A stretch of DNA of 64,000 nucleotides. It comes from Cyanobium gracile PCC 6307 (GTDB lineage: Bacteria; Cyanobacteriota; Cyanobacteriia; PCC-6307; Cyanobiaceae). The notes under the pieces are model-generated. The model searched no databases. It saw only the letters and a list, made by a program, of their open reading frames with translations, and was not told the origin of the DNA. The translations under genes were made by a program, and so were the position numbers. The stretch covers positions 2,257,964 to 2,321,963 of the forward strand of contig NC_019675.1 of NCBI RefSeq assembly GCF_000316515.1, given 5' to 3'. Shown piece by piece: positions 44,648-51,987 of the stretch; within the stretch, counting starts at the first letter, position 1, and the number at the start of each line of letters is the position of its first letter.

Positions 44648-45552
44648 CAGCCTTCCTCCCAACGAAGCTGGAAGCCGCTCAGCAGCGTCTCGATCCGATC
44701 GCTGGTGTGATCGCGCACCACATGGGTGATGTGGGCGTAACGCGCTGTGGTGTTGCTGTTGCTGTGGCCGAGCAACGATTGGATCAGGCGTAGATCCATC
44801 CCTTGCTCCAGCAGGTGGGTGGCATAGGCATGGCGCAGGGAGTGCACTGTGAGCCGTTTCTCGATGCCACACTCCTTGCGGGCGGCCTTGAGCGCGGCCT
44901 GGACACCGCTGGCATCCATCGGTGCGCTCGCCATCCGGACGATGAACTGGCTTCCGGCCGGACTGGGGAAGAGCAGACGGGGGTGACGGTGGGTTGTCCA
45001 GAACCTGCGCAACGATTGGAGCGTGAGATCGGGGATGGGGACATAGCGATCCTTACCGCCTTTCGCATCGCGGAGGTGCACACGTCTTTGGCTGCCGTCA
45101 ATGTCCGCCACCTCCAGTCCCAGGCCTTCACTGATTCGCAGACCCAGGCTGTAGACCGCCAGCAGGAAGATGCGATAACGCAACTTGCGTACCGTATTGA
45201 TCAACGCATGCACTTCCTCTCGGGTGGGAATGTCCGGGAGAGTGCGTACACGGGGAGGGCGAATGATTTTGATCCACTCCATCTCGCGATCGAGCACATA
45301 GCGATGGAAGAACTGCAGGCTGCAGAGATCCACCTTGATTGTGCTCCATGAATACTGCTCCAGCAGAGCGGCAAAGTAGCTCTTTAACTCATCAGGGCTG
45401 AGATCATCGGGGCAACGACCAAAATGGCCGGCGACTCGCCGCAATGTTCGGCTGTAGCTATCAATTGTTTTGTCGCGCAAGCCATGCAGCTGCATGGCTT
45501 GCAGATTGGCATCAAACAGGCGATCAAAACGCTCCTGTTCTGCAGTATTCAT
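44647..45552 (-). CDS. Tyrosine recombinase of the IS91-like element
   Basis: A 301-residue recombinase (ATG 45552; ATG 45594 is in frame). The SAM-like N domain is followed by the catalytic domain: R139 (SLGLRISEG), GGKDR (K167), H237-S-L-R240, H263 (LLGHSN) and Y272 (TARYAH). It lacks the IntI-specific insertion, so it is not the integron integrase. Some IS91-family elements carry such an integrase-like gene upstream of the transposase; its exact role there is not known to me. Confidence 0.88.
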   Translation of the reverse strand: MNTAEQERFDRLFDANLQAMQLHGLRDKTIDSYSRTLRRVAGHFGRCPDDLSPDELKSYFAALLEQYSWSTIKVDLCSLQFFHRYVLDREMEWIKIIRPPRVRTLPDIPTREEVHALINTVRKLRYRIFLLAVYSLGLRISEGLGLEVADIDGSQRRVHLRDAKGGKDRYVPIPDLTLQSLRRFWTTHRHPRLLFPSPAGSQFIVRMASAPMDASGVQAALKAARKECGIEKRLTVHSLRHAYATHLLEQGMDLRLIQSLLGHSNSNTTARYAHITHVVRDHTSDRIETLLSGFQLRWEEG

Positions 45553-45765
45553 CTCAGCAGCTTCCCAGCGGGAAGATGAAGGGGGAAAGCACATCCGAGG
45601 ACGTGCATCCCTCAGTGTCTTCCCGACGGTCGCGCTCTCCTGTCGCTGCTCAAGACATGCTTGCAGTTCCGCGCCAGTGGCATGGCGCTAGAACCTTGGG
45701 CAGTCGGCTTGAAACTGAAGCAGTTCAGCTATGCTGTGGCTTGCAATCTGCCGCGTAGCGGCTTA

Positions 45766-45830
45766 GTTCAACTTGTTATTGGGTGGTTCCGTGAACCACG
45801 GTCCGTCCTCCGCTCGTTTCCGTGAACCAC
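45766..45830 (-). other. Candidate attI site
   Basis: On the minus strand AACAAG^TTGAAC gives a core GTTGAAC at 45772-45766. To the right are two direct repeats TTCCGTGAACCAC (45,787-45,799 and 45,818-45,830), the first part of a GGTTCcgtGAACC palindrome, and an inverted partial copy GTGGTTCACGG at 45,908-45,918. Direct repeats beside the core are what attI sites use for integrase binding. It lies between the intI 3' end and the array. Confidence 0.6.
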
Positions 45831-45943
45831 AGTTGTTGCCAATGGCCCATCAAACGAGAATCCTTTCCTGAACAGCGATCTTAGCTGGAAGGCCAAGTCT
45901 TTCGACCGTGGTTCACGGGTCCGATAACCACATGTAGCCATGA

Positions 45944-46915
45944 CTACAAGTTGTCCGCGGGGCTGCAGACGCCCAGTGGCCCGCGGTTCAGCACATGGGT
46001 GTAGATCATGGTGGTGCTCACGTCCTTATGGCCCAGCAGTTCCTGGATCGTGCGGATGTCCTGGCCCCGTTCCAGAAGGTGGGTCGCAAATGAGTGCCGG
46101 AAGGTATGGCAGCTGGCCGCTTTGGTGACGCCCGCCTCAGCCACGGCCCGCCTCACGGCTTTCTGCACCACGCTCGGATCGAGGTGGTGGCGGCCCTGTG
46201 TTCCTGAGGCCCGATCATGCCAACGGTTCTGTTGGGGAAACACCCATTGCCAGGCCCACTCCCGATCCGCCCTCGGATACTTTCTCGCCAGGGCATAGGG
46301 CATCACCACCCGGCCCCACCCCGCAGCCAGATCACCCCGATGCAACTGGCGCACCTTCAGCAGATGCTCCTGCAGCCCAGGCACCAGGCTCTGGGGCAGC
46401 AGCGTCAGCCGGTCCTTGCCGCCCTTCCCGTCGCGCACCGTGAGCTCACGCCGCTGAACATCCACATCCTTGACCCGCAGCCGCAGCGCCTCCATCAATC
46501 GGAGGCCGCTGCCGTACAACAGCCCCACCGCCAGGGCCGACTCTCCCTCCAGTCGTTGGCGCACCGCCCGCACCTCCGCTTCGCTGAGCACCACCGGCAG
46601 CCGGCGCCGTGTCCGCGCCCGCACCACCCCCTCCAGCTCCAGATCCCGCTCCAGCAGCTCCCTGTACAGAAACAGCAGCGCCGCCAGCGCCTGGTTCTGG
46701 GTGGAGGCGCTCACCTGCAGCTCCACCGCCAGGTGGCTCAGAAAGGCGTTCACCTCGGCGCTTCCCATCTCGCGCGGATGACGCCTGCCGTGAAACCGGA
46801 GGAATCGCCGCAGCCACTGCTCGTAGGTGTTCACGGTACGGCGGGCGTAATGGCGCACCTGCAGCTCTTCGCGATAGCGCTGGATCAGGCCGGGGGCGCG
46901 GCTGGCGTCAGCCAT
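45944..46915 (-). CDS. intI: Integron integrase
   Basis: A 323-residue tyrosine recombinase (ATG 46915; the frame is open further upstream). Catalytic residues: R139 ([10 protein letters not shown]), K in [10 protein letters not shown]270 and R273 ([12 protein letters not shown]), H296 ([10 protein letters not shown]), Y305 ([10 protein letters not shown]). Residues about 200-228 ([20 protein letters not shown] in part) are the additional helix found only in IntI, which handles folded single-stranded attC. It thus differs from the nearby IS-borne recombinase. It points toward the array, so its promoter may also feed the cassettes. No frameshift or stop is seen. Confidence 0.95.
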   Translation of the reverse strand: MADASRAPGLIQRYREELQVRHYARRTVNTYEQWLRRFLRFHGRRHPREMGSAEVNAFLSHLAVELQVSASTQNQALAALLFLYRELLERDLELEGVVRARTRRRLPVVLSEAEVRAVRQRLEGESALAVGLLYGSGLRLMEALRLRVKDVDVQRRELTVRDGKGGKDRLTLLPQSLVPGLQEHLLKVRQLHRGDLAAGWGRVVMPYALARKYPRADREWAWQWVFPQQNRWHDRASGTQGRHHLDPSVVQKAVRRAVAEAGVTKAASCHTFRHSFATHLLERGQDIRTIQELLGHKDVSTTMIYTHVLNRGPLGVCSPADNL

Positions 46916-46985
46916 GGGCTCGAGAGTGTGTGGGGTTTCTTGAGAGTTCCACCTCTGGTCCCAACCCCATCCACACACGCCATAG

Positions 46986-47008
46986 TCTGTACAGACCCCA
47001 TGTACAGA
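46986..47008. promoter_or_regulatory. Palindromic operator upstream of the toxin-antitoxin pair
   Basis: TCTGTACA-7 bp-TGTACAGA is a perfect inverted repeat; GTCTGTACAGAC at 46,985-46,996 is itself a palindrome and TGTACAGAC is repeated. It ends 8 bp before the antitoxin ATG, fitting autorepression by the antitoxin-toxin complex. It also lies 70 bp upstream of intI on the other strand and could affect that promoter. Confidence 0.6.
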
Positions 47009-47016
47009 CGCCCACC

Positions 47017-47271
47017 ATGGCGCGCGTCTCCGTCACCCACCTGCGCCAGAACCTGCCGGCCTGGCTCAAGCGCGTGCAGGCCGGGGAAGCGATTCAGGTC
47101 ACCTCCCACGGCCGGGTGATTGCCCGCATCGAGCCGGAACAGGACCCAGCCGAGGAGGCCCGCCGCTGGCTGGAGGGGCTGGGCGGCAGCGTCACCCTGG
47201 GGGATGTGGTCGCCTCGATCGCTGATGGCGACGCCGATCTCGAGGGCTCGGGTGATGCTGACCATCTGTGA
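47017..47271 (+). CDS. Phd/YefM-type antitoxin
   Basis: An 84-residue protein with the Phd/YefM N-terminal DNA-binding fold: [20 protein letters not shown], then [18 protein letters not shown]. The acidic C-terminal tail ([19 protein letters not shown]) would wrap around the toxin. It overlaps the PIN toxin gene by 17 bp and is preceded by a palindrome. Confidence 0.88.
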   Translation: MARVSVTHLRQNLPAWLKRVQAGEAIQVTSHGRVIARIEPEQDPAEEARRWLEGLGGSVTLGDVVASIADGDADLEGSGDADHL

Positions 47272-47656
47272 CACCCATGTGCTGCTGTTCTGGGCCCATG
47301 AGCCGGCCCGGCTCTCCCGCCGCGCCGCGGCGGCCCTGGAGCAGGGGCGCGCCCAGGGTCAACTGGCCATCGCCGACATCAGCCTCTGGGAGCTGGCCCT
47401 GCTCCACGAACGCGGACGCCTGAGCCTGCCGGACGACGTGCCCCCGGCCCTGTACCTGCGCCGTCTGCTGGAAGCCCTGCGGCTGGAGGTGCTGCCGATC
47501 ACCGCCGAGATCGCCCTGCTCTCCCGTGGTCCCCAGTTCCGCCATGGCGACCCGGCCGACCGCCTCATCGGCGCCACGGCCCTGCAGGGCCGCCGGCCCC
47601 TGATCAGCGCCGACGAGAAGCTCCACGCCATTCCCGAGCTGGAGACGATCTGGTGA
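47255..47656 (+). CDS. PIN-domain (VapC-type) toxin
   Basis: A 133-residue PIN ribonuclease. The acidic active-site residues appear in order: Asp in [12 protein letters not shown], Glu in ADISLWELALL, Asp in GDPADRLIGATAL, and Asp in LISADEKL. VapC toxins cut tRNA or rRNA when the antitoxin is lost. Its start overlaps the antitoxin end, and its stop overlaps the GNAT start (GTGA). Confidence 0.88.
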   Translation: MLTICDTHVLLFWAHEPARLSRRAAAALEQGRAQGQLAIADISLWELALLHERGRLSLPDDVPPALYLRRLLEALRLEVLPITAEIALLSRGPQFRHGDPADRLIGATALQGRRPLISADEKLHAIPELETIW

Positions 47657-48534
47657 GCGCTCCCCTCACCATCCGCCCCCTGCAGAGCGCCGACATCCCC
47701 ACCATCACCGGCTGGGCCCGCCAGGAGGGCTTCGCGCCTGGCGTGGGCGATGTGGCCATCTACCGCCAGACCGACCGCCAGGGGCTCTGGGTGGGCTGGC
47801 TCGGCGACGAGCCGGTGGGGTGCATCGCCGGGGTCCGCTACAACCCCTCCTACGGCTTCATCGGCCTGTTCCTGGTGGTGCCCCCCCAGCGGGGCCGGGG
47901 CTACGGGGTGCAGCTGTGGAAGCAGGCGCTGGCCCATCTGGCCGAGGTGCCCTGCATCGGCCTGGAGGCCGCCCCCGAGCGGATCGACGACTACGCCCGC
48001 TGGGGCTTCGCGCCCGCCTCCCCCACCACCCGCTGGCAGCGGCTCCACGCCGGCGCCACGCTCCCGGTGCCCGCCGCGCCGGAGCCCCCCTGGTGCCTGC
48101 TGGAGGGGAGCGCCATCCCGTCCGCCGCCGTGCAGCGCTTCGATGCCGAGCGGGAACCCTCGCCCCGGCCCCACTTCCTGCGCCCGTGGCTCCGGCATCC
48201 GGCCGGCACCGTGCTGGCCCTGGTGGATCGCGCCGGCGCCTGCCACGGCTTCGGCCGGGTGCGGCCCTGCCTCCTTGCCAATGGCGACGGCTGGCGCCTC
48301 GGGCCCCTGGTGGCCGACAGTCCCGCCGCCGCCCGGGCCCTGCTCGAGGGCCTGCTGCAGCGCCATCCCGGCACGGTGCTGATCGATGCCCCCGGCGCCA
48401 ATGCCGCCGCCGCCCCGCTGCTGGCGTCGCTGGGGTTCGCCCCCGTCTCCCGCACGCTGCGCATGTACCGGGGCGTGCCGCCGGTGGTGTCGCTCGCGGA
48501 CGTCTACGGCCTGGCCTGCCTGGAGCTCGGCTGA
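47653..48534 (+). CDS. Two-domain GNAT acetyltransferase
   Basis: A 293-residue protein started at GTG 47653, coupled to the toxin stop. Residues 1-140 are a GNAT domain with the acetyl-CoA loop FLVVPPQRGRGYGVQLWKQA. The second half (about 150-293) is a degenerate GNAT-like domain (GRVRPCLLANGDGWRLGPLVAD, then ANAAAAPLLASLGFAP and LRMYRG), the layout of the Acetyltransf_18 type. Substrate unknown. Confidence 0.82.
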   Translation: MSAPLTIRPLQSADIPTITGWARQEGFAPGVGDVAIYRQTDRQGLWVGWLGDEPVGCIAGVRYNPSYGFIGLFLVVPPQRGRGYGVQLWKQALAHLAEVPCIGLEAAPERIDDYARWGFAPASPTTRWQRLHAGATLPVPAAPEPPWCLLEGSAIPSAAVQRFDAEREPSPRPHFLRPWLRHPAGTVLALVDRAGACHGFGRVRPCLLANGDGWRLGPLVADSPAAARALLEGLLQRHPGTVLIDAPGANAAAAPLLASLGFAPVSRTLRMYRGVPPVVSLADVYGLACLELG

Positions 48535-48603
48535 CCCAACCCGCCGAAGGCTCCCCTACCTTCCAACCAGAGCCGCCCCACCCCAGCGCCCGCAGCCGCC
48601 GTG

Positions 48604-49368
48604 ATGACGCGCCCCCCATCCCCGTTTCCCGGCCTGGTGCTGCTGTCGCTGGCCCTGGCGGCGCCGCTGGCGGCCGGGCGCCTGCGGGCGGCGCCGATCC
48701 CCCTGATGCAGCCGGCGGGCATGGAGCTGCTGGTGGCCAGCGGCGAGCGGGCCGACTACGGCCCCCTGGCCGAGCAGTTCCTCACCCAGGCCAACCTCGC
48801 CTACTGCGGCGTGGCCAGCGCCGCCATGGTGCTCAACAGCCTGGCCGTTCCCGCCCCGCCCGTGCCGGGCTACGGCCGTTACCGCTTCTGGACCCAGGAG
48901 AACGTCTTTGACGTGCCGGCCGGCAGCCAGGTGGTGAGCGCCGAGGTGGTGCGGCGCCAGGGCATGACCCTGACGGAACTGGCCGGCCTGCTGGCGGCCC
49001 ACGGCGTGAAGGCCGATGCGATCCACGGCGACCGGCTGAGCCTGGAGCAGTTCCGCGCCCTGCTGCGCGCCAACCTCAGCCAGCCCGGCGACCGCCTGCT
49101 GGCCAACTACCTGCGCCCCTCCCTCGGCCAGGCCGGCGGCGGCCACATCGCCCCCCTGGCCGCCTTCCACGCCCCCAGCGACCGGGTGCTGATCCTCGAT
49201 GTGGCCCGCTACCGCTACCCCTCGGTGTGGGTGCCCGTCGCCGACCTCTGGGCCGCCATCCGCACCATCGACAGCACCTCGGGCCGCAGCCGCGGCCTGG
49301 TCACGATCCGGCGGCTGCCGGGGGCGACACCGCCTCCAGAAAGCGTTCCGCCACCCGGTCCCAGCTGA
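48604..49368 (+). CDS. Phytochelatin-synthase-like cysteine peptidase
   Basis: A 254-residue protein (ATG 48604; a GTG directly before it is possible). An N-terminal hydrophobic leader suggests export. The papain-like triad of the family is visible: C68 in LAYCGVASAAM, H181 in GGGHIAPLAAFH, D199 in VLILDVARYRYP. Cyanobacterial half-size members mostly split glutathione to gamma-Glu-Cys and make little phytochelatin; metal tolerance or glutathione turnover is therefore inferred. Its last 68 bp overlap the convergent glycosyltransferase gene. Confidence 0.87.
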   Translation: MTRPPSPFPGLVLLSLALAAPLAAGRLRAAPIPLMQPAGMELLVASGERADYGPLAEQFLTQANLAYCGVASAAMVLNSLAVPAPPVPGYGRYRFWTQENVFDVPAGSQVVSAEVVRRQGMTLTELAGLLAAHGVKADAIHGDRLSLEQFRALLRANLSQPGDRLLANYLRPSLGQAGGGHIAPLAAFHAPSDRVLILDVARYRYPSVWVPVADLWAAIRTIDSTSGRSRGLVTIRRLPGATPPPESVPPPGPS

Positions 49369-50407
49369 ACGGCACCACGTGCTCGCGGCCGTAGGCCCGC
49401 TGCTGGGCCTGCAGCGCAGGATCGGTGAACAGGTTGAGAATGGCCTCGGCCAGCGCCTGAGGATCCCGCGGTGGCACCAGCAGGCCGGCCTGGCCATGGG
49501 GCACCACCTCGGGGATCGCCGTGGCCGTGGTGCTCACCACCGGCAGTCCGCTGGCCATCGCCTCAAGGAACACGATCCCGAAGCCCTCCTGGATCGACGG
49601 CAGGCAGAACACCGCACTGCGCCGGTACCACTCCCGCACGGCGCTGTCGTCGGGCAGGGCCCCCAGCAGCTGCACCACCGCCTCCAGCCCCAGCCGCTCT
49701 ACCAGCTCCCGCAGCGCCCCGTGCTCCGGCCCGTCGCCGATCACCACCAGCCGAGCACTCGGCAGCCGCTCGTGCACGCTCTGGAACGCCGTGATCAGAT
49801 CCCCCACCCGCTTGCGCGGGTACTGGCGCGCCACGCACAGCACCGTGTGGGGTTCGCGGGCCCCATCCAGGGCGGCCAGGGCGGCAGGGTCTTCGGCCGC
49901 CGGGTTCCAGAGCCCAACATCGATCCCCTCAGGCACCAGCTGCAGCCGCCCCGCCGGCACGCCGTAGTGGGCTTCGATGCGCTCGCAGCAGTAGCGGCTG
50001 GTGGAGAACACCAGGGGCGCCCGGCGGGCGTTGAGGCGCTCCAGCCTGGAGAGGCCCCACAGCATCAGCCGGGGCCAGCCGCTCTCGCAGCGCGACTCCT
50101 CCGCCAGCACCCCCTTGATGCAGCACACATAGGGCACCGGGCAGCGGTGCGCCACCCGGAAGCCGTCGATGTCGAAGCCCACCACCAGGTCGTAGCGGCC
50201 CTCGGCGGCGGCCAGACGCCGGGGCAGGGTGAGGTTGAACCAGAGGCGGCGCAGCAGCAGATTCCGCGGCCAGCCCCCCTCCGGCACCAGCCGCTCCACC
50301 GTGTGGCCACGGGCGATCAGGGCTCCGGCCAGGCCACCGATGGCCGCCGCCGTGCCGCTCCCCTCGGCCACCTCCTGCAGCCAGGAATCGAGAAAGGCGA
50401 TGCGCAT
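49301..50407 (-). CDS. GT4-type glycosyltransferase
   Basis: A 368-residue GT-B enzyme. N-terminal Rossmann: MRIAFLDSWLQEVAEGSGTAA and GGLAGALIARGHTVERLVPE. The C-terminal donor-binding domain has VARQYPRKRVGDLITAF, VVIGDGPEHGAL, and the EX7E motif in PSIQEGFGIVFLEAMASGLPVV. Acceptor unknown; probably surface polysaccharide. It follows purF by 20 bp on the same strand but belongs to the accessory segment. Confidence 0.88.
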   Translation of the reverse strand: MRIAFLDSWLQEVAEGSGTAAAIGGLAGALIARGHTVERLVPEGGWPRNLLLRRLWFNLTLPRRLAAAEGRYDLVVGFDIDGFRVAHRCPVPYVCCIKGVLAEESRCESGWPRLMLWGLSRLERLNARRAPLVFSTSRYCCERIEAHYGVPAGRLQLVPEGIDVGLWNPAAEDPAALAALDGAREPHTVLCVARQYPRKRVGDLITAFQSVHERLPSARLVVIGDGPEHGALRELVERLGLEAVVQLLGALPDDSAVREWYRRSAVFCLPSIQEGFGIVFLEAMASGLPVVSTTATAIPEVVPHGQAGLLVPPRDPQALAEAILNLFTDPALQAQQRAYGREHVVPFSWDRVAERFLEAVSPPAAAGS

Positions 50408-50427
50408 GCTGGGGCCGGCCGCCGGCC

Positions 50428-51987
50428 CTACACCCGCGCCGCCAGGCCGGTGGGCTCGAGCATCAGCTTGCTGTTGCGCACCTCGTCATCCATCTCGATC
50501 GGGTACTGGCCGTCGAAGCAGGCGGTGCAGAAATGGCTCGAATGGGCCTGGGCCGCCTCCACCATGCCCCCCTTGGTGAGATAGGCGAGCGAATCCACCC
50601 CCAGGTGCCGCTCGATCTCCTCCAGCGTCAGCCGCGCGGCGATCAGGTGGTCCTGGGTGTCAGTGTCGATGCCGTAGAAGCAGGGGTGGGTGACCGGCGG
50701 CGAGCTGATCCGCATGTGCACCTCGGTGGCGCCCGCATCCCGCAGGGCCTGCACCAGCTTGCGGCTGGTGGTGCCACGCACAATCGAGTCGTCGATCACC
50801 ACCACCCGTTTGCCGGAGAGCACATCAGGCAGGGGGTTGAGCTTCACCCGGATCCCCGCCTCCCGCATCGCCTGGGTGGGCTGGATGAAGGTGCGGCCCA
50901 CGTAGCGGTTCTTGATCAGGCCGTCGGCGAAGGGGATGCCGCTTACGTGCGAATAACCGATCGCCGCGGGGATCCCCGAATCGGGCACGCCGATCACGAT
51001 GTCGGCCTCCACGGGCGTTTCCCGGGCCAGCACCTCACCGATCCGCACCCGGTAGCTGTAGAGCGACTCTCCGAAGAAGCGGCTGTCGGGCCGGGCGAAA
51101 TAGATCATCTCGAACACGCACAGCTTGGGCGGCTCCTCGCACCAACGCTGCCGCTCGGGAATCGGATCGGCCTGGCGGAAGTGGATCAGCTCGCCGGGCT
51201 GCACGTCATCCACGAAGCTGGCGCCGATGATGTCGAGGCCGCAGGTCTCGCTGCTGGCCACCCACTGACCCTGCTCCGGTTCCCCCAGCAGGCCGAACAC
51301 CAGGGGCCGGATGCCGTGGCCGTCCCGCAGGGCGAACAGGCCGTCGGGGGTGCCGATCACCAGGCTGAAGGCGCCGCGGCAGCGGCCGGCCGCCTTGCGG
51401 ATCGCCGCGTTCCAGCCCAGACCCGAATCCACCGCCTCCTGCAGGGCGAAGGCGATCAGCTCCGAATCGGTGGTGGAGGTGAACTCCCCGGCCAGGTGAT
51501 CCAGCGAGGTCCGCAGCTCCGCCGCGTTCACCAGGTTGCCGTTGTGGGCCAGGGCCAGGGGCCCCAGGCGCGTCATCAGCACCACGGGCTGGGCGTTGCA
51601 GACCTTGCTGCTGCCGGTGGTGGAATAGCGGTTGTGGCCGATCGCCAGCTGGCCGGGCATGCGCTCCAGCACCTCCTGGTCGAACACCTGGCTCACCAGG
51701 CCCATGTCCTTGTGCAGCCGCACCTTGACGTCGTCGAAGACGGCGATGCCGGCCGACTCCTGGCCCCGGTGCTGCAGGGCGTAGAGCCCGAAGTAGGTGA
51801 GGTTGGCCACCGCCTGACCCGACGCCAGCACGGCGAACACGCCGCAGGCCTCCTCCGGCTTGTCAGGGCGGTCAGGGTCGAGGCCGTCCTGGCCTTCGGC
51901 GGTGCTGGTCAGGGAAGCGTGCGCATCGCGGTGATCGGCGAAGGGCACGGCAGACTCAGACCAAGGACCGGCTTCATCTTGGCCCAT
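50428..51987 (-). CDS. purF: Amidophosphoribosyltransferase
   Basis: First enzyme of purine synthesis: PRPP plus glutamine gives phosphoribosylamine. ATG 51987 overlaps the purL stop by one base (519 aa); GTG 51948 is an alternative. A propeptide of 47 residues precedes the nucleophile C48 (EEACGVFAVLASG). The phosphoribosyl loop is VVVIDDSIVRGTTSRK. Cys residues in CVFEMIYF, PCFYGID and FCTACFDG fit the Fe-S-containing type. Order dnaN-PRC-purL-purF is conserved in picocyanobacteria. Confidence 0.95.
   Translation of the reverse strand: MGQDEAGPWSESAVPFADHRDAHASLTSTAEGQDGLDPDRPDKPEEACGVFAVLASGQAVANLTYFGLYALQHRGQESAGIAVFDDVKVRLHKDMGLVSQVFDQEVLERMPGQLAIGHNRYSTTGSSKVCNAQPVVLMTRLGPLALAHNGNLVNAAELRTSLDHLAGEFTSTTDSELIAFALQEAVDSGLGWNAAIRKAAGRCRGAFSLVIGTPDGLFALRDGHGIRPLVFGLLGEPEQGQWVASSETCGLDIIGASFVDDVQPGELIHFRQADPIPERQRWCEEPPKLCVFEMIYFARPDSRFFGESLYSYRVRIGEVLARETPVEADIVIGVPDSGIPAAIGYSHVSGIPFADGLIKNRYVGRTFIQPTQAMREAGIRVKLNPLPDVLSGKRVVVIDDSIVRGTTSRKLVQALRDAGATEVHMRISSPPVTHPCFYGIDTDTQDHLIAARLTLEEIERHLGVDSLAYLTKGGMVEAAQAHSSHFCTACFDGQYPIEMDDEVRNSKLMLEPTGLAARV

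Larger units (their letters stand above)
43351..45765 (-). mobile_element. IS91-like element with its own tyrosine recombinase, filling the first cassette
   Basis: Between attC9 and the candidate attI lie only a Y2 transposase gene and a tyrosine recombinase gene, overlapped by one base. The flanks (43,351-43,588 and 45,553-45,765) have no genes. They carry an 8-bp-stem hairpin at 43,505-43,530 and, just upstream of the recombinase start, CTTCCCagcGGGAAG. GAAC and CAAG, the known IS91 target tetranucleotides, occur at both cassette ends. True element ends were not resolved; the interval given is the cassette. Confidence 0.65.
36349..46915 (-). mobile_element. Integron: intI, attI and a minus-strand cassette array
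   Basis: The unit comprises an integrase gene at the right end, a candidate attI next to its 3' end, and about ten cassettes, all read leftward. Most junctions carry attC-like sites of 54-101 bp with RYYYAAC/GTTRRRY ends and imperfect stems with unpaired bases. Several cassettes begin with bases complementary to the R'' of their own attC. DNA here is visibly AT-richer than the backbone. intI points the same way as the cassettes, unlike class 1 integrons; this reversed layout is known from Treponema denticola. Two insertion elements have entered the array. Confidence 0.85.

Noticed and set aside
46916-47016. attI expected at the 5' side of intI, as in class 1 integrons
   Set aside because: No RYYYAAC/GTTRRRY core is found there (closest is TCCCAAC), and the DNA beyond holds backbone-like GC-rich genes, not cassettes.
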